From assembly GCA_015488855.1 (NCBI GenBank), contig WFMY01000093.1, positions 1 to 5,978 on the forward strand: 5,978 bases of DNA, in the 5' to 3' direction. Below the pieces are notes generated by a model. It was not told where the DNA came from and did not search any database. It saw nothing but the letters and a program-made list of their open reading frames with translations. The position numbers were made by a program, and so were the translations under genes. The DNA comes from Helicobacteraceae bacterium (lineage in GTDB: Bacteria; Campylobacterota; Campylobacteria; Campylobacterales; Sulfurimonadaceae). Shown here piece by piece: positions 1 to 4,992 of this stretch (position 1 is the stretch's first letter; each line of letters starts with the position of its first letter).

Positions 1-94
1 AAACGCCTGGTCCCATTCCGAACCCAGAAGCTAAGCCTCTCATCGCTGATAATACTTGTCCTTGCAGGATTGGGAATGTAGGTCGCTGCCTAGT
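1..94 (+). rRNA. rrf: 5S ribosomal RNA, 3' part (5' end outside window)
   Basis: This is the 3' three-quarters of a 5S rRNA, a component of the large ribosomal subunit. The conserved loop sequence CCGAAC followed by CCAGAAGCTAAG lies at 18-33, and the late-helix sequence GTAGGTCGCTGCCTAG at 78-93 forms the 3' end. By comparison with the E. coli molecule, about 24 nt of the 5' end are missing to the left. The exact 3' end is uncertain by a few bases (93-96), because the strand of the terminal helix it pairs with is outside the window. It is presumably the last gene of an rRNA operon reading to the right towards gmhA. Confidence 0.93.
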
Positions 95-163
95 TAAATC
101 ATTTATTTACTATTTAAACGCAATTTTAACAAGTCAAAATTACTATGCTAGCCGCTTTGGCAC

Positions 164-195
164 TAAAGAGAGACTCTCAATCAAACTTTATTTTT
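164..195 (+). terminator. Weak candidate terminator after the rRNA operon
   Basis: The short inverted repeat GAGAG-A-CTCTC (168-178) lies inside a wider pairing of TAAAG (164-168) with CTTTA (186-190). The run TTTTT (191-195) follows directly. The stems are short and AT-rich, and the two pairings compete for G168, so this is not a convincing intrinsic terminator. It is simply the best candidate in the 5S-gmhA spacer, where the end of rRNA transcription would be expected. The other small dyads in the spacer (AATTTT/AAAATT at 122-141 and GCC/GGC at 151-161) lack a T-tract. Confidence 0.25.
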
Positions 196-212
196 AAATG
201 TAACCTACTTCA

Positions 213-248
213 TATTTATACTCTTATTTTTATACTCTCATTTTTATA
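213..248. repeat. 14-nt tandem repeat, about 2.6 copies
   Basis: Copy 1 (213-226) reads TATTTATACTCTTA, copy 2 (227-240) reads TTTTTATACTCTCA, and a partial third copy (241-248) reads TTTTTATA. Copies 1 and 2 differ at two positions. The repeat lies in the non-coding spacer between 5S rRNA and gmhA, about 50 nt upstream of the proposed gmhA promoter. No function is evident. It may be a slippage product in AT-rich DNA. Confidence 0.6.
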
Positions 249-295
249 AAAAAATCACTCTAGCTCTCTTACAAATCAAAAACTAATCTTTAAAA

Positions 296-304
296 TGCTA
301 TTAT
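296..304 (+). promoter_or_regulatory. Extended -10 promoter of the gmhA-ccoS operon
   Basis: The sequence TGCTATTAT is an extended -10 element (TGn plus TATTAT) on an AT-rich upstream stretch, with no recognisable -35. That is the usual look of housekeeping sigma promoters in Campylobacterota. A transcript would start near 311, giving a leader of about 24 nt that contains the AGGG Shine-Dalgarno (322-325), 9 nt before the gmhA ATG. A closer TATAAT at 314-319 is less suitable, since its start site would fall after the Shine-Dalgarno. Confidence 0.5.
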
Positions 305-334
305 TTCTAATATTATAATTTAGGGTTAATATTA

Positions 335-922
335 ATGAAAAACTACATAAAAAATCAAGTAAAAAAATCATACGAAACAAAGCAAAATATATATAACAAT
401 GAGGAACTTTTAGATAAAATAGAGCAAGTTTCAAAACTATGTGTTAAACTTTATAAGGCTAATAAAAAGACTCTTTTAGCTGGTAATGGGGGAAGTGCTG
501 CTGATGCACAACATATTGCTGCTGAGATGGTTGGAAGATATGGTTTTGATAGACCCTCTTTACCTTCACTTGCTTTAACTACAGATACATCAGTCTTAAC
601 AGCCATTGGGAATGATTATGGATATGAACAAGTTTTTTCGCGTCAACTTGAAAGTATGGGACAAGAGGGTGATCTTTTTATTGGTATCTCTACTTCTGGT
701 AATTCACAAAATATTATTAATGCCTTTAAAAGTGCAAAAGAAAAAAATATCAAGAGTGTTGCTTTAGTTGGAAAAGATGGTGGGGAGATGGCTAAGTTAG
801 CAGACTATGCTATTATTGTGCCATCAGATATAACTCCCCGTATTCAAGAATCTCATATATTGATAGGGCATATTCTTTGTGACATTATTGAGAAAGAAAT
901 TTTCGGTGATGGTGTAAGTTAA
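335..922 (+). CDS. gmhA: Sedoheptulose 7-phosphate isomerase GmhA
   Basis: This cytoplasmic enzyme converts D-sedoheptulose 7-phosphate to D-glycero-D-manno-heptose 7-phosphate, the first step towards ADP-heptose for the LPS/LOS core. The 195 residues match the usual family length (about 190-196) and form one SIS domain. Sugar-phosphate motifs GNGGSAADAQH (50-60) and STSGNS (119-124) are intact. H60, E64, Q171 and H179 align with the zinc ligands and catalytic Glu/His known from E. coli and Burkholderia GmhA (about H61, E65, Q172, H180). The ATG at 335 has an AGGG Shine-Dalgarno 9 nt upstream and gives a normal N-terminus. It is the first gene of the operon and gmhB starts 3 nt after its stop. 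DiaA-like SIS proteins are an alternative in general, but the GmhA signature residues and the neighbouring gmhB make GmhA clear. Confidence 0.95.
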   Translation: MKNYIKNQVKKSYETKQNIYNNEELLDKIEQVSKLCVKLYKANKKTLLAGNGGSAADAQHIAAEMVGRYGFDRPSLPSLALTTDTSVLTAIGNDYGYEQVFSRQLESMGQEGDLFIGISTSGNSQNIINAFKSAKEKNIKSVALVGKDGGEMAKLADYAIIVPSDITPRIQESHILIGHILCDIIEKEIFGDGVS

Positions 923-925
923 TCT

Positions 926-1450
926 ATGCAAAAAGCACTTTTTTTAGATCGTGATGGAGTCGTGAATATTGAAAAGGATTATCTATATAAAATAGAAGAT
1001 TTTGAATTTATAGATGGTGTTTTTGAACTTTGTAGATACTATATAAAACATGGCTATTTAGTATTTATTGTTACAAATCAAAGTGGTATAGCTAGAGGGT
1101 ATTATAGTGAAGAAGATTTTAACCTTTTAACAAATTGGATGTTAGATGAATTCTTGAAACATGATGTAAAGATTTCAAAAGTTTATCATTGTCCACATCA
1201 TCCAGATATCACAGGACCTTGTGAGTGTAGAAAACCAAAACCTAAGATGCTTTTAGATGCACAACAGGAATATGATTTAGATCTAAAAAATTCTATCATA
1301 GTTGGTGATAAACAAAGAGATATTGACGCAGGATTCAATGCGGGACTATCTACTGCGTACTTGTTGGATGGAATTGGGACTATATTAAAATCGAATGCAA
1401 CAAAAATTGTAAATAAATTAGGAGATATATATAATGTTAATTCTAAATAG
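926..1450 (+). CDS. gmhB: D-glycero-D-manno-heptose 1,7-bisphosphate 7-phosphatase GmhB
   Basis: This HAD-superfamily phosphatase removes the 7-phosphate of heptose 1,7-bisphosphate in ADP-heptose synthesis. Its 174 residues fit the short, single-domain HisB-N/GmhB family. HAD motif I is LDRDGVVN with nucleophile D8 and acid D10, motif II is VTNQSG with T50, and motif IV is VGDKQRDID with D128. The zinc loop C89-x-H91 and C99-x-C101 (CPHH...CECRKPKP), typical of GmhB, is complete. The ATG lies 3 nt after the gmhA stop with only a weak Shine-Dalgarno, so translation is probably coupled to gmhA. Its last 17 nt overlap the next gene. Whether it acts on the alpha or beta anomer (LPS or other heptosides) cannot be told from sequence. 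The kinase/adenylyltransferase hldE and epimerase hldD are not in this window. Confidence 0.94.
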   Translation: MQKALFLDRDGVVNIEKDYLYKIEDFEFIDGVFELCRYYIKHGYLVFIVTNQSGIARGYYSEEDFNLLTNWMLDEFLKHDVKISKVYHCPHHPDITGPCECRKPKPKMLLDAQQEYDLDLKNSIIVGDKQRDIDAGFNAGLSTAYLLDGIGTILKSNATKIVNKLGDIYNVNSK

Positions 1451-1925
1451 TGGTGGAACTTTTAACAAAAGATATGATGCTAGAAGTGGAGAATTAGAGG
1501 TTCCTTACGACTCAATAGCATTAGTAAAAATACTTGACAGCGTAGAGAGTAAATATGATATGGCTGGAGTTGTTTTCAAAGATTCATTAGAGATAGACCT
1601 AGAAGATAGAAAAACAATTACGAATATTATAATGGAATCTAAAGACAGCTCTTTTATTCTTGTGCATGGTACTGACTCTATGGATAAAACAGCAGAGTTT
1701 TTGGATGCAATTTTTGATGATAGAAAAATTGTACTTACTGGTGCTATGAAACCTTACGAGATAGAAAAATCAGAAGCAAGTTTTAATCTTGGTATGGCGA
1801 TGGGATTTTTAAAAGCAAAACCGAAAAATGGTGTCTATATATGTATGAATGGTTATGTGAAAAAATGGAATAAACTTGTAAAAAATAAAAGTATAGGAAG
1901 ATTTGAAGTTGTCAAAGAAAGTTAA
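1434..1925 (+). CDS. Single-domain asparaginase-like protein (N-terminal domain only)
   Basis: The 163 residues correspond to the N-terminal domain of bacterial L-asparaginases, which are normally about 320-350 residues. Motif 1 is NSGGTF with T9 in the place of the E. coli AnsB nucleophile T12. Motif 2 is VHGTDSMDKTAEF with T80 and D81 in the place of T89-D90. GAMKP (103-107) matches the family GAMRP, and K150 appears to match K162. The C-terminal domain is absent. No signal peptide is seen, so it is probably cytoplasmic. The ATG at 1434 has an AGGAG (1420-1424) nine nt upstream and begins exactly where the first beta-strand should. The gene overlaps gmhB by 17 nt and ccoI by 17 nt (23 nt if ccoI starts at 1903), which argues for a stable operon gene rather than debris. 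The family assignment is firm; whether it hydrolyses asparagine is unknown, because in full-length enzymes the C-domain helps form the dimer and active site. Confidence 0.85.
   Translation: MLILNSGGTFNKRYDARSGELEVPYDSIALVKILDSVESKYDMAGVVFKDSLEIDLEDRKTITNIIMESKDSSFILVHGTDSMDKTAEFLDAIFDDRKIVLTGAMKPYEIEKSEASFNLGMAMGFLKAKPKNGVYICMNGYVKKWNKLVKNKSIGRFEVVKES
1895..1900 (+). promoter_or_regulatory. Shine-Dalgarno that decides the TTG start of ccoI
   Basis: AGGAAG lies inside the 3' end of the asparaginase-like gene. It is 8 nt before the TTG at 1909 but only 2 nt before the in-frame TTG at 1903. The spacing favours 1909 as the start of ccoI. No ATG or GTG start is available before the first CxxC motif of the protein. 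Confidence 0.55.
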
Positions 1926-4299
1926 GTGTACACATTGCCACTTGTCTTTTGATACAAGTGTTATGATTGAAGATGGGGAGCATTACTTTTGTTGTAGTGG
2001 TTGTCAAGGGGTATATAATTTACTTAACTCCGAAGGTCTTGATAGCTTTTATGAAAAAGTTGGTGAGACTACTTTAACTGCCCCTACACATATACTTGAG
2101 GATAGTAGCTCATTTGATAGTGAATCTTTTCATGAAAAGTATGTGAAAATTGATGACGATGGTTTTACAAAAGTTTCTCTCATCATAGAAGGAATTCATT
2201 GTTCTGCTTGTGTGTGGTTGAATGAAAAAGCTCTTCATAAAATGGATGGAGTGATAGAAGCTGACATTAATTTTACTAATAATAAAGCAACAATAGTATG
2301 GGCAAATGATGTAGTGAAGCTTTCACAGATCATTGAGATGATTCGTTCTATTGGTTATAATGCCTTTGCTTATGATGCTTCATCTCAAGAGAATCATGCA
2401 AACAAAGAACGAAAATCATACTACTTAAGAATGGCTGTAGCCATCTTTGCTTCTATGAATATTATGTGGATAGCTGTTGCACAGTATGCAGGTTATTTTA
2501 CAGGTATTACCCAAGAGATGAAAACTATTTTGAATATTGCAGAGTGGATATTATCGACTCCCGTTCTTTTTTATAGTGGTTGGATATTTTTTCGAGGTGC
2601 TTATTTTGGTTTAAAAACAAAAACAGTAAATATGGATTTATTGGTAGCAACAGGGGCTTCACTTACTTATGTTTACTCCTTATACATTTTATTTGCACAA
2701 GAGGGTGAAGCATACTTTGATAGTGTAAGTATGATCATCACTTTTGTCCTTATTGGTAAATTTTTGGAGGTTTTGAGTAAGAAAAATATAGCAGATTCAT
2801 TAGATATTATCAGTAAAAATATAGCTAATGAAGTAAAAGTATATAAAAATAACTCTATTGTATTGAGTAAGATTGATGATGTAAAAGTTGGAGATATTAT
2901 AGTAGTAGCAAGTGGTGAAAGAGTTCTTTTTGATGGTGAAATCATTAAGGGAAGTGGTTCTTTTGACGAGTCAAGTTTAACAGGGGAAAGTAAGCCCGTA
3001 AAGAAATTTATAGGCGATAATGTGATTAGTGGTACTGCAAGTATAGATGCCGATATACATTTTAGAGCTATAAAAGATTTTGAACATTCTACCTTATCAA
3101 ACCTTCTTACGATGTTGGAATCCGCAATAAATAAAAAACCTAAAATTCAGCAGATGGCAAACAGACTTTCTGAGTATTTTTCAAGCACTATATTATTTTT
3201 GTCATTCGCAACATTTATTGTATGGTGGATATGGCTACAAGATTTTGAGCAATCATTTATGGTTGGTATATCTGTTATTGTTATAGCATGTCCATGTGCA
3301 TTGGCTCTTGCTACACCTGTAGCAACATTAGTGGGACTTTTATTAGGCGCAAAGCGAGGGATTTTATTTAAAGAAGCTGCCCAACTTGAAACTATGGCAA
3401 AAGTTGATACATTAGTTCTTGATAAAACAGGCACTCTTACGGTTGGACATCCTGAAGTTGTAAAAGAGCATCTTTATGAAGATTTTGATAGCAGATTACT
3501 TTACTACTTGGTAAGTCAATCTAATCATCCTGTCTCTCAGGGCATCAAAAATCATCTAAATTTAGATGCAAGTATTGAGATGAAAGCGTTTGATAGTTAT
3601 GAACAACTCAGCTCTTTAGGGATAGTTGCATATATTGATGATTCTAAAATACTAGGTGGCAATGCAACATTACTAGAACAAAATGGGATACATTTTTATA
3701 TAAAGAGCAAAAATACTCTTTTTTATTTGGCAATTGATGGTAAAGTTGTAGCTGTTTATGAACTAGATGATAAGATCAAAGAAAATGCTCAAGAGGTTAT
3801 AGCCCAAATAAAAAGAAAAAATATAGATGTCGTAATATTAAGCGGAGACAATGAAGAGACTGTATCAAAGGTGGCAAAAGAAGTTGGTATACAGAACATA
3901 TATAGTACACAAGCACCAGAAGATAAGTCAAATTATATAAGTTCACTCCACGATAAAGGTTTAAAAGTCGTTATGGTTGGTGATGGTATTAATGACATCT
4001 TAGCATTAGCTAGAGCAGATATTTCCATAGTGATGGGTAGCGGTAGTGATATTGCCATAGATGTTGGTGATGTAGTTCTTTTAGATGATTCTTTAGAGGC
4101 ACTGTTAGATGCTTTTAAAATCTCTGATACAACATACTCACTTATTAAGCAAAATCTAGGGATTTCATTGGTGTATAATGCTATAACTATTCCTCTAGCT
4201 ATGGCAGGTTATGTCATTCCATTGGTAGCAGCAATATCTATGAGCGTGAGTTCTTTGCTAGTAGTATTAAATTCTATGCGTATAAAATATAAGATTTAA
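1909..4299 (+). CDS. ccoI: Copper-exporting P1B-type ATPase CcoI (FixI), cbb3 oxidase assembly
   Basis: This inner-membrane ATPase exports Cu(I) towards the periplasm so that the CuB centre of cbb3 cytochrome c oxidase can be loaded. It has 796 residues from the TTG at 1909 (798 from the TTG at 1903). In the 1909 numbering, an N-terminal Cys-rich metal-binding region (C7-x-x-C10, then FCCSGC with C28, C29, C32) is typical of CcoI/FixI and absent from ordinary CopA. An HMA domain with GIHCSAC (C98, C101) follows. Four membrane segments span about 171-290. The actuator TGES is at 358-361, the copper-site CPC at 461-463 in TM6, the phosphorylation motif DKTGT at 505-509, the nucleotide-site HP at 540-541 and GDGIND at 691-696. 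TM7-TM8 carry YN (756-757) and MSVSS (778-782), matching copper-transport residues. All functional motifs are intact. The start overlaps the upstream gene, and ccoS follows 10 nt after the stop, which supports CcoI over CopA. Confidence 0.94.
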   Translation: MSKKVKCTHCHLSFDTSVMIEDGEHYFCCSGCQGVYNLLNSEGLDSFYEKVGETTLTAPTHILEDSSSFDSESFHEKYVKIDDDGFTKVSLIIEGIHCSACVWLNEKALHKMDGVIEADINFTNNKATIVWANDVVKLSQIIEMIRSIGYNAFAYDASSQENHANKERKSYYLRMAVAIFASMNIMWIAVAQYAGYFTGITQEMKTILNIAEWILSTPVLFYSGWIFFRGAYFGLKTKTVNMDLLVATGASLTYVYSLYILFAQEGEAYFDSVSMIITFVLIGKFLEVLSKKNIADSLDIISKNIANEVKVYKNNSIVLSKIDDVKVGDIIVVASGERVLFDGEIIKGSGSFDESSLTGESKPVKKFIGDNVISGTASIDADIHFRAIKDFEHSTLSNLLTMLESAINKKPKIQQMANRLSEYFSSTILFLSFATFIVWWIWLQDFEQSFMVGISVIVIACPCALALATPVATLVGLLLGAKRGILFKEAAQLETMAKVDTLVLDKTGTLTVGHPEVVKEHLYEDFDSRLLYYLVSQSNHPVSQGIKNHLNLDASIEMKAFDSYEQLSSLGIVAYIDDSKILGGNATLLEQNGIHFYIKSKNTLFYLAIDGKVVAVYELDDKIKENAQEVIAQIKRKNIDVVILSGDNEETVSKVAKEVGIQNIYSTQAPEDKSNYISSLHDKGLKVVMVGDGINDILALARADISIVMGSGSDIAIDVGDVVLLDDSLEALLDAFKISDTTYSLIKQNLGISLVYNAITIPLAMAGYVIPLVAAISMSVSSLLVVLNSMRIKYKI

Positions 4300-4309
4300 G
4301 GAGTTCGAG

Positions 4310-4528
4310 ATGGATAATTGGGTAGTAGCTATGATGTTAGGTGTGTCTGTATTTTTAGGTGCTATTGCATTAACTGCTTTTTTATGGGCTATTAAAAATG
4401 GACAATTTGATGATGAAAATAAGTTTTTAAATGCGACTAAATTTGATGGCGAGGATGAACTAAATGATGCTAGGAATCAAGAGTTAAAAAAAGAGGCTTT
4501 AAAGAAAAAGCATTATATGCCAGAATAG
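4310..4528 (+). CDS. ccoS: Cbb3-type cytochrome oxidase assembly protein CcoS
   Basis: This small membrane protein is needed for cofactor (heme and copper) insertion into cbb3 oxidase in the species studied. It has 72 residues, one membrane helix (about 4-27), and the family signature AFLWAIKNGQFDD at 23-35 where the helix meets the cytoplasmic tail. The tail is highly charged and ends in a Lys-rich segment (KKEALKKKHY, 60-69). The ATG at 4310 has the Shine-Dalgarno AAGGAG (4298-4303), which overlaps the ccoI stop codon with 6 nt spacing, so the two genes are surely cotranscribed and probably coupled. Its last codons and stop lie inside a hairpin that looks like the terminator of the convergent cytochrome c gene. 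Confidence 0.95.
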   Translation: MDNWVVAMMLGVSVFLGAIALTAFLWAIKNGQFDDENKFLNATKFDGEDELNDARNQELKKEALKKKHYMPE

Positions 4529-4542
4529 ATTCTGACATATAA
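4501..4542 (-). terminator. Intrinsic terminator of the cytochrome c gene, inside the ccoS 3' end
   Basis: The arms 4513-4526 and 4529-4542 pair at 13 of 14 positions (one C/A mismatch, 4520/4535) around a core CAGAAT-AG-ATTCTG. A real hairpin would open the innermost pair to form its loop. Read on the - strand the stem is followed by TG and the T-rich tract CTTTTTCTTT (complement of 4501-4510), the layout of a rho-independent terminator for the gene at 4551-4835. On the + strand the stem is followed by AAAAAAG, not T's, so it does not look like a good intrinsic terminator for ccoS, though the stem could still protect the end of the operon mRNA. Confidence 0.6.
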
Positions 4543-4550
4543 AAAAGTAA

Positions 4551-4835
4551 TTATTTACCGATAGTTTGTGCGAAAGCTTCTAAATCAGCGTCAGAGTATT
4601 TTGCAACTTGACCTTTCATAAGACCTTTCATTGGTCCACCAAAAGTTCCAGCCTTGTAACCTTTAGTAGCAGTAGCTATCTCAGCATGAGTTAAGTTAGC
4701 AACAATTTTAGATTTACCAAGAGCATGTTTCTCCCAGTTTTGTCCATGACAACCTTTACAAGCAGCCGCATTCACACCAGCCATTAAAGCTGAAGTAGCA
4801 CCTAGGGCAATAATTGCAGTAGTAATTTTTTTCAT
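4551..4835 (-). CDS. Small periplasmic monoheme cytochrome c (c553-like)
   Basis: This is a class I-type monoheme cytochrome c exported to the periplasm. The 94-residue precursor has a Sec signal peptide (KK, hydrophobic 5-20, likely cleavage after VNA at 21-23). The heme-binding CKGCH (C26, C29, H30) comes almost directly after it. M69 or M73 in GGPMKGLMKGQV is the probable second axial ligand, and the C-terminal helix (SDADLEAFAQTI) is typical of the fold. The mature part is about 71 residues, small for the family. The ATG at 4835 has the Shine-Dalgarno AAGGAA five nt upstream. It converges on ccoS with 22 nt between the stops. From this context, and because C. jejuni keeps a small cytochrome c gene beside ccoS/ccoI, it is probably an electron donor to the cbb3 oxidase. 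The donor role is inferred. Confidence 0.88.
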   Translation of the reverse strand: MKKITTAIIALGATSALMAGVNAAACKGCHGQNWEKHALGKSKIVANLTHAEIATATKGYKAGTFGGPMKGLMKGQVAKYSDADLEAFAQTIGK

Positions 4836-4865
4836 TTTGTTTCCTTAAGATAAAATTTCGGTTCA

Positions 4866-4871
4866 ATTATA
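4866..4871 (-). promoter_or_regulatory. -10 element of the cytochrome c promoter
   Basis: A perfect TATAAT is read on the - strand (plus-strand ATTATA). The predicted start near 4859 gives a leader of about 24 nt containing the AAGGAA Shine-Dalgarno. No -35 is seen at the proper distance, and there is no TGn extension. The surrounding DNA is AT-rich, so the match is moderately strong evidence only. Confidence 0.5.
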
Positions 4872-4911
4872 GTGAGTTATGACTTAAAGATTATTTAATG
4901 TTAAAGAGATT

Positions 4912-4927
4912 TTAAATTTAAATTTAA
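4912..4927. repeat. 16-nt perfect palindrome in the divergent intergenic region
   Basis: TTAAATTTAAATTTAA is a perfect 16-nt palindrome made of repeated AAATTT units. It lies between the two divergent promoters, about 41 nt upstream of the cytochrome c -10 and 31 nt upstream of the barrel-gene -10. It could be an operator or an UP-element-like bent A/T tract. In DNA this AT-rich it could also be chance. Confidence 0.45.
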
Positions 4928-4957
4928 TTACTTAAATGGAATAAATTTTGCTCAAAA

Positions 4958-4966
4958 TGGTATAAT
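4958..4966 (+). promoter_or_regulatory. Extended -10 promoter of the YfaZ-like gene
   Basis: TGGTATAAT is a consensus extended -10 (TGn plus perfect TATAAT) with an AT-rich, -35-less upstream region. The predicted start is near 4973, giving a leader of about 20 nt that includes the AAAGGA Shine-Dalgarno (4982-4987), 5 nt before the ATG. It has the same architecture as the gmhA promoter. Confidence 0.6.
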
Positions 4967-4983
4967 TATGATTATGATAATAA
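4963..4983 (+). promoter_or_regulatory. Possible Fur-type operator overlapping the YfaZ-like gene promoter
   Basis: TGATTATGATAATAA (4969-4983) matches 12 of 14 positions of the general Fur 7-1-7 consensus TGATAATnATTATCA. A second window shifted by 6 nt (4963-4977) matches 11 of 14. The 6-nt shift is how overlapping Fur sites usually lie, and the place (from the -10 across the start site) suits repression. Only 10 of 14 match the H. pylori-like form TAATAATnATTATTA, and the A/T-rich background makes chance matches likely. Confidence 0.25.
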
Positions 4984-4992
4984 AGGATAATA

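Noticed and set aside
145..249. 34-codon open frame in the 5S-gmhA spacer, with a hydrophobic C-terminus
   Set aside because: It has no Shine-Dalgarno before its ATG. It runs through the tandem repeat and the weak terminator candidate, and its composition is that of AT-rich spacer DNA.
95..334. tRNA gene, mobile-element end or CRISPR-like repeat downstream of 5S rRNA
   Set aside because: No cloverleaf arms, TTCRA T-loop, terminal inverted repeats or regularly spaced repeats are visible. The only repeat is the short direct tandem at 213-248.
1434..1925. The asparaginase-like gene as a frameshifted or truncated pseudogene
   Set aside because: The start aligns with the family N-terminus, the frame is clean, and both ends overlap essential parts of neighbouring genes. 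No C-domain sequence follows in any frame, because the ccoI Cys-rich domain begins at once.
2673..2945. 90-residue open frame on the - strand
   Set aside because: It lies wholly inside ccoI, which is certain from its motifs. The translation is low-complexity Ser/Ile/Leu/Thr without a recognisable domain, as expected of an antisense shadow.
3147..3434. 95-residue open frame on the - strand
   Set aside because: It is antisense to the CPC and DKTGT region of ccoI, with no plausible start signal and no recognisable domain.
4297..4310. ccoI-ccoS junction as a possible site for a terminator or internal promoter
   Set aside because: There are only 10 nt between the stop and the next ATG, and they are taken up by a good Shine-Dalgarno that overlaps the stop codon.
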